NCBI RefSeq assembly: GCF_003589595.1
Contig: NW_020653719.1
Coordinates: 1,855,181 to 1,919,180 of the forward strand
Length of the DNA: 64,000 bases
Direction: 5' to 3'
From: Hyposmocoma kahamanoa
Lineage: Eukaryota > Arthropoda > Insecta > Lepidoptera > Cosmopterigidae
Under the pieces are notes generated by a model, which was not told where the DNA came from, ran no database searches, and saw only the letters and a list, made by a program, of their open reading frames with translations. Both the position numbers and the translations under genes were made by a program. Shown one piece after another: positions 11,601-23,600 of the stretch (positions within the stretch are counted from its first letter, which is position 1; each line of letters opens with the position of its first letter).

Positions 11601-14600
11601 CTGTTTATTCCTAATATAACGTAGCTGTAACTTTCCCTATAGATAAACCACGATCTCCGTCAAACAGCTACGGACCTGAACCTAGCCCAAAAACGAGCGT
11701 TCAATAAGGAGCAGACCGAACTTTCCTTCTATAATTTGCGAGAAATCGAACCGCCCAACTCCAAGGACTGCATTACTGATGTCGTGCTTAAAGGACCTTT
11801 CAGGTAACTAATTCAAAATAAAGTATACACAGTTATCACTGTATAGAAAGTACTTTTAACTGCATTTTTGAAAGTCGACCGGAATATCAAACTACATTAA
11901 ATAAATAAATAAACATTAGACAACATCACATGTTGCTCTCATCTCAAAGTAAGTCACTAAAGCACTTGTTATGGACCTCGGAAACAACGACGGTACCACA
12001 AACACTCGGACCTGAGACAATATAGAAAAGTTAATTTTTCTACATTGACCCGGCCGGGGATGAGCCCGGGACCTCAGAGATGGCCACACCATGTAAACCG
12101 GTGTGTAAGCCACTCGACCACGGAGATTATGAAATTCGTATATTCGTATTGAATATCATGTCATATTTTATAACCACGATATGCATTTATTTTTTGAGAA
12201 ATTAGTCCACTAGTTTGTTGTAATTATTAATACAAAATTTGAACACAAAGAATTATTTTGAACTGACTGGACTCGAACCTGCGTCAGTATGCCAATCCAG
12301 GGCAACCGCTCTACCAACTTAGACAGACCATCTACAGATCGAGTCAGTAGACCTTACGAATTTCTCTAAGCGTTTGTTACACATCTTTGTTTTTTGTATT
12401 CACGACTTTATTGTTGTAGCCGCTGGATTTCTAGAATAGCTAAAATTAATAATAAATATATAGATTCAATCTAAAAAGCGCCTTATTGGTCAGGGAGATA
12501 AAAAAACTGACACGTATCTAGTGAGCAAATTAGATGAATCATATACCGTACCAGCCCACTGTTGTCACGTAATTATTTTTACCAATGGAAAGCTCGAAAG
12601 TTTTATTCAAATTTATTCAGAATATAGCTGTGTAATAAGTGTAAAAATTAACTAATTTGTTTGATATTTTTTATGTAATCCTTACACGTTATAAGTAAAT
12701 AAAACAAATACATAGTTACTGAAAATCGTAAGACCGTCGATAATTTCGTTTTTTGTATTAAGTAATGTACTATTTTTTTGTTATACGTGTCCTTAATTGG
12801 AAATTATACAATTTTTTCCTGATTTCAAATCGCATATATTTGTTTGTTCAAACAAACCAACGTCACTTTACAGGTCCAATGGTCACGGCTGACTAAAAAA
12901 ACAAATAAACGCGATTTAGATCCGAAACAGTTAATATAAAAACTGAACCACGAAAAAACCAATATGCACGTTTTGGAAATTGAACAATTTTTCCGGGTAC
13001 ATAGTAGTTTATATTTATTTTTTCAAAAAAATATAATGTTAGGACATGTAAAGAGCCCGAAACGTTGTTTAGTTTGATTTAGATTTCAAAATGTAGTTAT
13101 ATTTCTAATGTGTAATAATCACACAAAACGTAAGAATTCGGTACGTATAATCTCGATAGTATAACCGCGTAAATTTGTTTTAGTAACCCATAGATTGGCG
13201 CATTTCTGCTGCCAAGCAGTAAAATGAGCAGTACTGCGTTCCATTTTTAAAAGGTAAGGGTGCTGGTGAAATTACAGGCACACGAGATTCGTCAACGTAA
13301 CGTCTCAGGATGACGGGCGCAGCGGTAGTGCCCCACAGATCTTTACGACTTTAAGCTCTGAGTGGCACTGCAACTGTTATAGACAGGCGTGTCGCCTAGC
13401 ACCAGTTGCAAGACTTGCTCGTCGCGTCACTTGGTATCATAAAAAATACCTTTACCTACCTTTTTTGAGAACAGAATTGCAGGCGTATACTAGTATACTA
13501 TTAAACGTGCTTTAGATAACAAGTACGAATCAATCAATGCTAGTCCAATCATAATTGGGCTCGAATAACTGGCGGACATTTGGCACAGAAATCACATTAA
13601 GCCTTCATAACGTGATATGAAACACGTTCAACTTTAAAAGCAATGTTGTTACAGCCCTCTGGAGACCATTGTCCACAATTTGATGTACTCGAGCCGGGAG
13701 AAACAAGTTACCATTGAGTGGCTCTCCGTCAACTCGGTCCTGCTGGATACCGACCCCCAGGAAGTGTACGAAAGGTTGGTATCGCATCTTTTCAGCAAAA
13801 TTTTAGTTAACATAGCATTCTATTTTTTTTATTATTGACTACCCAGGAACCAAGTTTCCTCTCAGTTAGTCAAGTTTATTTACAATTTTTAAAAATATTC
13901 CCTTTCATCCCTTATGCATTCGGGTGAATCAGCTTTCAAAACTCTTAAGTAACCGTGTCTTGTTCATGAAGGATGGTGGAAACTACCTGTGATCCGGTCT
14001 TCAGTTTAGCCTGAATCTCCGGATCTGTGATGTGTCTATTCTCCCACAATAGCTACTCTATCCTGATGATGTTTTCATGAGCTACTGCAGTTGGTGGTCG
14101 GCCGTTCATCGTTTAGATTCCACCACCCTTAATTAGTTTCACGAAACCAATAAGCAAATTGCAAAAGCAGGAGCAGACGCCCCAAATGCAGCTTGCAAAC
14201 GGTCGTGAGATTACTTGAAGGTTACCCTCGTTTATAATCATAGCACGAAAGTTTTCCGCGAGACGTCCATTGTTGCAAACAAAAGAAGAGTGACAGATAT
14301 TTTTTAAATAAATGAATATCCCTATACCCTATATACTATACCCTCACCAAGAAGATTTGTATTGAAATTAGCCGTCAATTGAAAATACTTTCAGGAAACA
14401 GATTATATTTACTCTGTGGTGTGGCTAACTATTTTTGGAACAGCCCTCGTGCATACATATTAATATTCGCAATGACAATACACCCTCTATGGGCTTTCTT
14501 ATTGCTTATTTTTATTTATTTATCTAGCAATGATAGGTCAAGAAAAGAAGTGCGCTCTCAATGAGAGCGTGTGGCATTTTTTATTCAAATTCAAATTGAA

Positions 14601-17600
14601 ATACTTTAATTCAGATTTCATCCATATTGGTTAGTATAACAAAAAAAACTTACATACTAGTGTTAGAAAATACAAATTCATAAATACGTGCTGGGTTTAG
14701 GATATAAATGTAATTTAGTCCAGTGTTCAAAAAAAGAACCCTGGACCCTGCCAGCAACAATACTCACAATGCTATGACCGCTGCCACGAACTCTGCGCAT
14801 CAAGGATGCCGCTCTTTTTCTCATTAAGGCGGCAAATCCGTCTACGTGAGCATCGGCGAACATTCCTGACGCGCTACAGAATCGCGGCAGCCGCAACAAC
14901 ATCCGGAATATATATTGTTATATATTATAATATTGTAATATATTGTTATATATAACTCTTAGAGAGTTGATAGCTTTCTGAGTGTAGTTGACCCATAGGC
15001 TGCAGGTATAAAAGGTCTGGCAGTAAGCTTTAAAAAGAGATACCTTTACGTTGTCCGTACACCTTGCGAACCTACGGGCCAACATATTACCCCGCACTGC
15101 TAATGCCCTACGCTCTCTCTCAATGTCAGTGTTATCCTCCAATGCCCAAGGTACTTAAATTTAGTAACCCTATTAAGAGGAGTGCCACACAGCTTAACTT
15201 CAGGGACGTTATTAAAGCCATTGCTACCCGCTTTGAACACAAGCAACTCTTAATCGCATTGTGCCGTAAGCCATGGATCTCAGCATAGCGCTCACATATT
15301 GCAACTAGTTTTCTTAGCGCGCTTATTGAAGGACTCAGCAACACCATATCATCCGCGTAACTGGTATTATTCACAATCTTTCCATCCAACGAGCATTCGA
15401 TTCTGGTGTTGCAGAGTTCAACAATTAAACCGTTCATGTACATATATGTTGAAGAGACTTGGCGAGCTCAATCACCCCTGCCTCACGCCACACTCCAACC
15501 CATACATGCCCGACTTCGCGCCCGCCCATCTAACATAGTTGCGCTGATTGTTGTACCAAAACTTAAATTTTTATGCAAGCTACTTTATCGTTTCTATTTT
15601 GCTTGTACGAAGAACACGTATAAAACAAAGGCGTTCAATAAAACATTTTGTAAGACTTCTTTGTTCTTTGTTTGATAAAAATTCTATTCTTTTCTTTTTA
15701 TAGCATGTACTGTAAACAAAGAGAATCATTAATTGCGTCAGAGGTTAGCGGTTAATTAGTACGAATTGGATCAGTGTGCGGTTCCGGCGAGAGGAACTGA
15801 TTTGAGCAAGAATGGGCATTGACGTACATGTGGGCAGCAATTTTTACACATAAAGCGGCATGAATTTTAATCAATGTCAAATAGTCCTATGAATTCTTTC
15901 GCGTGACTATGGTTTAAAATTATATAATGTCATCCATTTGAACATGCGCAAGTTTAATTTTCTTCAAATTCATTGTATATGTCACTTTTTGCATGATTTG
16001 TATGATAAATCGCGCTGATCTCAGTGTGTGGCAGAGGTCCACACATATCTATCTGTCATCATCTGTGTATCAGTCAAGGGATCTGGGAAATGTTCGGGTG
16101 CAACAAATGTTACGACCAAATGTGAGGTGGTGATGGCACTCGTGACAACGAATACCCCCACACTTACTCGTAGACGAAATATAGTCCGATTGTTTTGTCG
16201 TACCTTTAGAAAACATGATTTGAAATTTCAAAAACATACTAAATGAAAACAATAATATATTCTCGTTTATAAATAAATAAATAGTATATATAAGTAGAAA
16301 ATAATCACATTGGTCGCAATTTTTTCAGTATTTTTTTGTTTTCTCAAGGAATCTATATAGGCAATGATATAAAACGGGAAAAACATTTAGAAATCTTTTG
16401 TATGAGAATAAATCGATTTGCATACGCTTTATGGAGACTACCTTAAGTTGTGGACCAAGATGCATTACTAGTGGCATACCACGGATACGTCGCGTCAATC
16501 ATAAGATACGGCATTATATTCTGGCGTAATGCTAAACACAGTACGGACGCACAAAAAAGATTGTTCGGGCGATTTACTGATTGTGCCGTATGGATAGTTG
16601 TATACCACACTTTCAACAGCTGAGACTGTTTACAGATCCTTCGTCATATATATTTGATACAGTTCTTTTTGTTCGAAAAAATCCTTCACTCTTCAGCAAA
16701 GTACAACGTACACGAAGACAATGAATTGAAACTGGTTTCCTGTAAGAGTAAGTCCCTCTTTCATGAAAATATTTGTGCGATAGCGCCAAAATTATACAAT
16801 AAGCTGCCAAATCACATCCTTGATACAAATGACATTACCAATTTCAAAAAGTGTGTTTTTAATTTATTGACCAGGAAAGCGTATTACAGAGTCAGCGATT
16901 ATTTAAATGACAATAACATAGAATAATAATTAACCACGACAAAGTAATGACCTGTACGATATTATTAAGACTTGAAATTAAAATTAAGATTTGACATTTT
17001 GTAATTAAAACTGTACTGTTAAATTAATTTCATTAAGCAAATTGTATGCCCTAAAATTGGCAATACGTACTGACACAACAATGTTATATTAGACCTTCCT
17101 TTACCTTCTAGACGTGCGTACACAATAAATGATTTGATTTAATTAAATTCCACTATTTTGAGTTACGACAGTATTTGGTTTCATGAGATTAATAAACTAT
17201 GTGTATATGTACCAAATACAGTTAACAGCACATTAAGCTATACACTTTTCTTCGAATATCGTGTCCAGTGCAACGGACCAAGATCCGCCAATCTATAGTT
17301 TGAGGTGCTGCCGTCTGTTTTAATTTAAGTGTCATAAAGTATTAATTTTTAACAGCGCTAAAAGTACTGTTGAGTCATTATTACACAGCCAATAGTAATT
17401 TAACTTTTCCTATGTAATACTGTACAGGCTTCTAGTGGCTGCGGAAGTGGGTCAGAATGAGAACAGCAGCAAACTGACGCTGAGGCACACCACTCTGCTG
17501 CCCAACATCCCCGCGCTGCCGGCCATCATTTCCCTACTCTTCTGCCCTGTGTACGTACGCTTACTGTCATTTAACTACATTTGCATTTAAAATTACAGTA

Positions 17601-20600
17601 GGAAATTCACATTGACCGATTGATCACGTAAAAGACCATGTGGTGACATGACTTTCAACCCAGTGAAATGCAGTAAGAAATTAAAATTTAGTAAACACAG
17701 CCCTCCATGACAACTATCCAACATTCTTACAGTACCGAGCGATTTTATGTACCAATCCAAAACTCCTTCAGTGGGTAACTTTAAACTCTCTGATTGGTCA
17801 TGAGTGTCGTCTAATTGCATGTCTAATTCATGGCGTCTATATCTTCGTCTCTAGTTGGACGTTTTCGATACGTACAAATTACCTTATTTTGTGGAGAGGC
17901 CGTGATGTTAATAAGAAATAATTTAAATAATTGATTTTTTCGTGTATAACGCCATCCGTCATGGCTAGGAAGTTGCTTAATGAGGTGCTCCTTTATCAAA
18001 CCAAACCAAAACACTGCAAGGGTCAGTACAGTGTTTTGTAATTTCATTACAGCAAAAATCTTACGGCTGTTATCAAAGGAAAAGAAATGTGTTAGTTTTT
18101 CAATAGAAATAGCTTATTTAAACTTATCTGTACATATTATATATGTATATTAGATTATATTAGATCTAACTTACAAAGTTAGGTAAATAATGGTAAGGTA
18201 AATCCTTTTTATGTTATTAACCTCAGAAATTATAAAAAACCAGAAAAATTGTTTTTGCTGCTGCTGTTTTGGATATTATAGTGTCTTGATTTGTCACTGT
18301 ACTGTACTGCTGTTGTTCTATTAATTGACAATAACGTTCCATTACGAACAGTGCGGAACTCCGAAGGGATTCCGAAGGGTCAAGGTACGTGAGCGTATTA
18401 TGTGGATTAGGCAGCATGGAAGACGGGACGCCGTACTTCCCCGAACACGATTTGTTGGTTAACATCGATGCTGATCTCACCGTTGAGGATATTGGCGCGG
18501 TAAGTAACATGCACTAAATTGTGATGGGTTTCGTGACAAACCAACCATGAACCAGGAAAATGTCTTCCTGTGCATAAAACTGTATACGTACTATTGCCAA
18601 ATCTATACCACTTGCGTGTACCACTCTCTAAACTTTTTATCGTATTTTGATTTTATTTTAATATTTGTTATCCGCCACCATCATGGTTTCGGATCACATT
18701 TTTCAAAAATAGTGACCCAAATAAAACATTATTTATTGTGAAAAAGACATCGAGCTTTGACTTGTTTAAAATAATCACATGACAACATTGTACCGGTACA
18801 CGATTCGTCGAATTAGAGCGCCTGATACAATTCAGGCGTTTAAACCATCATCTTGATGAATTATGACGTGTGTATATATGGTCGACTGCCATCATCAGAC
18901 TAGAAGGTAAGGAGGTCCCTCGTTGTTTACACCGACTCGACTGCTGCCTCATCGGCAAGCGAATTCGGCTGACGAAGACCGCGCAGTGGACCCGCTGTTT
19001 ACAAAGAATCGTTGTCGCCTTCGTCGAAAGCCCCAAATAATTATAAATACAAGTTTACGTACGGATACTCAACAAATCGTACGAAAGATTCAACAAACTG
19101 ATCGGGTAGGTAGGTATTCCCTGGCCCCCATACAGGTGGGACGTGACCGCCGACACGTTGTAATTTGTTAGGTCGGCTGCTGCTTGCCGATGGCAACCGA
19201 GTCGTCTGACAGCGAATGCTGCTGTTCATACGGCATTGCTCTGCACTTTTTTTTGCAGTATTCGATGTGCGTTTGTATTTGTAAATATGCAGTGTTCGTT
19301 TTTTACAGTACAAACTACGTGTGAATGGTTCTATTATAATGTATCCGCCACTGTTTATTCAGTTTGGATTTATACTGTAAAAAAAACGTGCAGCTCAATG
19401 CCGTGTGAATGGGGGGTAGATTGCCGCATTCGGCGGGCAAGCGAAGGCGGCCTGTTGAGCACCTAATGGCATAAACACGCCAGGTTTAGGTGCTCTTAGA
19501 TAGGTTGCTATTCTAGAATACCATTGATACATCATGCGCAATTTCTTGAACATATTTAGATAAACCATATTCGTTACCTGATGGATTACATGATGTACTG
19601 TAACGAGGGCCAGGACATGCCTGCGGACAACGCGTACCGCTCGCAGGTGCCCAAGACCATCCGCAATGACATCCTTGAGTGAGTAACATTGACTTTTTTT
19701 AAACCGTTTCTTTGCATATCGTCGGTGTTTTGTAGAAATTATTTTAAAACTTATACTTAATTAAAACCAACACTTGATCTTAACATAGGATATAAATATT
19801 TTTAAAACTGTCGTTAAAATCTACCACATACTCCCCTGACAAATCTACGAAATTTAGCTTACGCCCGTTCTAGAAAACACCGACGATATTTAAAGGAAAC
19901 TTCAAGATGAGGTTATAAACTCGCGAATTTCAAGTTTGGTATATAATAGAAAGCTATACAAGGCTAGAGTCAATAGACGTATATGCTAGACAAACGTATC
20001 GTCTTCGGCGACATCATCGCTTAACATCGGGAGATATGTGGCAAAATGTTCGTCTATTTTACTTAAAAAAAAAGAGTCTCGATATTATAGTGCGCGCGGA
20101 ACTAGCTGGCCGCGCCTTAGGTATGTGAGCGGTGGGACGGGGAGGCGGGGGCACTTGATGTCATTACTCAGAATACTCAGTTCGGCGCCGGACTTCGCGG
20201 CGGCAACACACGTTGACAGTTCTGGCTAGTTTAGACAAAACGCACAAGAGATTGCAATGTCAAGATGAGTCCGCCGATAAAAAGACAATCTAAGGAAATA
20301 ATATTTAAAGTGCATACGTTTTTTAAAAAACGGAAAGCCGATGTCAATAGTTTAGAATATAAAACTGATGCGAATATTCATAAATTAGTGGCAGAAGCAA
20401 CCGGGATATCAGAACGAAGTGTAAGGAGAGTGATTGCTCAAAGTAAAACATCCTTGCAAAATACAGGGGAAGCAAAATTTAGTTCTCCACGAAGGCCAAA
20501 AGAGATAAAAAAGAAAATACAAGTTGATGATTTTGATTTAGGAGTGATAAGAAGAAAAATAAATCAGTTTTATACGGTACAGAAAACAAATCCAAGTCTA

Positions 20601-23600
20601 CGAAAACTAAATGCTGTGTTAAAAGAGGATAATATTTTAGATTGCGGATTAACTTATTTAAGAGAACTTTTGCACAAACTGGGATATTCATTTAAAAAAT
20701 GTAAATCGAAGAGATCCCTTTTATTAGAGAGACCAAACATTGTTGAATGGCGAGTGAAATATTTGAGGGCCATAAGAAAATTCAGAGAAGACAAACGAAA
20801 TATATTCTTTTTGGACGAAACTTACGTTAACCAAAGTCATAATGTCCAAAAATGTTGGCAATCTTCGTCGGAGCCTGGTGTTTATGCAGATATAGGCAAA
20901 GGAAGGCGTTTAATAATAGTTCACGCTGGTAGTCGGAACGGGTTAGTTGACGATGCTCTGCTAATTTTTAAATCAGATTCAAAAACAGGAGACTATCATG
21001 GAGACATGAACTCTACAAATTTTTACAACTGGGTTGATCGAAAGTTAATACCTAAACTTCCACCTAACTCAGTCATAGTTATGGACAATGCAGCTTACCA
21101 CTGTGTGCAAGTTGAGAAGAAACCGACTATGTCCTGTATGAAAATTAATATGCAGAATTGGTTGCAAAATCATAACGTGCCCTTTTCTCCCACGATGGTC
21201 AAAGCTGAACTCTTGGGCTTGATTAATACGACCCAATCAGAAAAAATATACACGATTGATGAACTTCTGAAAGGTGCAGGTCATACTGTTCTAAGACTAC
21301 CTCCATATCATCCAGATCTCAACCCAATCGAGCTTGTGTGGGCAAATATAAAAAATTGCCTGGCCAGAGATCACATTAATGCTACATTGGACGAGAAAAT
21401 TACAATACTAACAAGACTATTTTCTGAATTTTCTGCCGAACAATGGCAAAAATGCGACGACCACGTACAAAAAAACGAACAAGAATACTGGAATCATGAT
21501 ATGAGATATGATACTGTGATGGACGAATTCATTATAAACTTACAAGATGATTCTGACTCAAGTTCAGACAATTCAGAATCAAGTGATTCAGAGGATAATA
21601 TGTCAGAGTAATTTCATATCTATAAATACAAAGTCGTGTTAGTTACACTAATTAATTAATAATAATTTCATAAATGATTCAAATATGTCGGAAGAATTTC
21701 ATTTAATTTGTTTTTGGTTTATTTTACTTTTAATTGCAATGTACGGACAACAGCAAGTCCATCAATACATAAATGTCAAATTTATCCAATCAATTTTATA
21801 CTCTATTCCCTGGACTTTAAGTTGAAAATCAATTGAGGAAATCTGACAGTTTGTGGCGGCCTGATGTGCTGCCGACTGTACATTGCAATTAATTAGATAG
21901 GTATAATATGAACTTGTAAAAGTTCAATTGGCTTTAATTTTTTCTTTTCAATAACTGAACAATTATTGTTCACGATATCTCGAGATTGGTCGTCACTGTC
22001 TAATCTCATGTGCGTTGCGAGCAGCAAGCAACCCGCCCCCTCACCCCTGTCCCTACCTAAGGCGCGGCCAGCTAGTTCCGCGCGCACTATAGCATATAAT
22101 AAGACAAGTATAGTCTGTCTTTTTTGAAGATTTTGAGTTTACAGGGTTGCCAGTTTTCATAAAATGTTAAATAGGTCATGTACTTGTTGTTGACTGTCGA
22201 CTCGGTGTTTAAAAAATGACCTCAAATAGCAGACGCGTTTATTGTTGTGTTTATGGTTGTTTGAACAAGAGTGCTTCAAATTCAGAATTGTGTATTTCAT
22301 AATCATACTTAATATCAATCCGCGATGCTAGTATAAATGCACACGTCAAAAGTGTGTAGGGATTAAGGATGTTTTTGCTAATGATTATAAATCAGATTTT
22401 TTGGTCCCAATCCCAATGGATTTTTTTTTGGTCAAATTCTATTTCCAAATTTAAATTGTAAAAATGACCGAAAAATTCCTTCGGTATTAAAAAAGAATTA
22501 ATTAAAAAACGGACTTTCACTAATTGGCAAAAACGTGCTTGATCCTACGTTTAACAAAGGTTAGTTTTCAGTAATGAATACCTTAATTTTTTCAAATTAT
22601 ATCTACAACCTGTAGGTTAATATAATGAATTAAAATAATAATGTGACAACCCTATGCTACGAGGGATATGTATTCATTGACGCGCCGAACAGGAGGAATT
22701 GCACTACTTGTCTTGTTATTAGTAATCATAATGGAGGGAGTAAATTTACCTAAAGTATGAACATATTTTTAGTATGGACATACTCATTTCGTCGTCAATT
22801 CGTATAAAATGTCTTTTTTGCTGCTTATTTTCTGAACATTCCAAAATATAGGTTGTCAAATGTTTATTTTTTAAATGGCTAAAGTATTTAAATACATAAG
22901 TACTTATAGAAACACAACTGCAATATTATTTTTTGAGATAATAATTAGTAGCTAATACTTAGTAGGAAATAATAATTTAATGCCAATGTACTCAAATTTC
23001 AATAAAAAGTACGCATATGCAAATGTAATCAGTTCCCGGGATTTGTAAAAAGGAATGTCGACGTTATTCTTTAGTTAAATTAACTCCAGTAATTCCGATC
23101 ACTGCTTATTAGTATGCGTTTATTGAGTTTGTTTAGTTAATGTCCAAAATATTATTAAACTTCGTTTGTATAGAACCCGCTCGTGAGTTAGTAACCTTTT
23201 AATGCCATTTGTACGTAGATTATTCCGCAAACGTCGCAAGCACCGCGAACCTGAATCCGTAGTGAACGCATGGGAATGGAAGACTGTACCTGAACACGAA
23301 CTGCTAGAGATCTCCGTCCCGGATATGGTAGATCAGGCGATAATATACCCGCTGCACACACCGCTGGAGCTCCGGCCATTATCGCGCGACCAGTTGCTTA
23401 AATTGAAAGAGGAAAATGCTCAACTTAAGTTGCTCGTTGCCAGGTAAAACCAACAATTATTTACGTAAAATGTTTTTTAAATATGCTGTTAAGTTTAAAC
23501 TTATGGATTTCACCAAAGATTGTAGAACAAAAAAAGATTCGTGCAGTCGATGCTCTAAGATACGTTCTGATTTCTTACCTGACCTTTTGGTTCTGAAATT

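Noticed and set aside
12200..12335. tRNA gene
   Set aside because: A and B boxes are present, but the acceptor stem does not close convincingly and the tail is shared with a second copy at 5215; it is a SINE.
17549..17550. Donor two bases earlier in the spn-E LLPNIPALPAI exon
   Set aside because: It would put the CGLG exon out of frame; GTACGT at 17551 keeps the phase.
18923..19313. Possible coding exon in spn-E intron 8
   Set aside because: Exons on either side join in phase without it, and the translation has no family resemblance.
22145..22660. Element bounded by gggttgcca and gacaaccct
   Set aside because: Only 6-7 matching bases; below what I can distinguish from chance.
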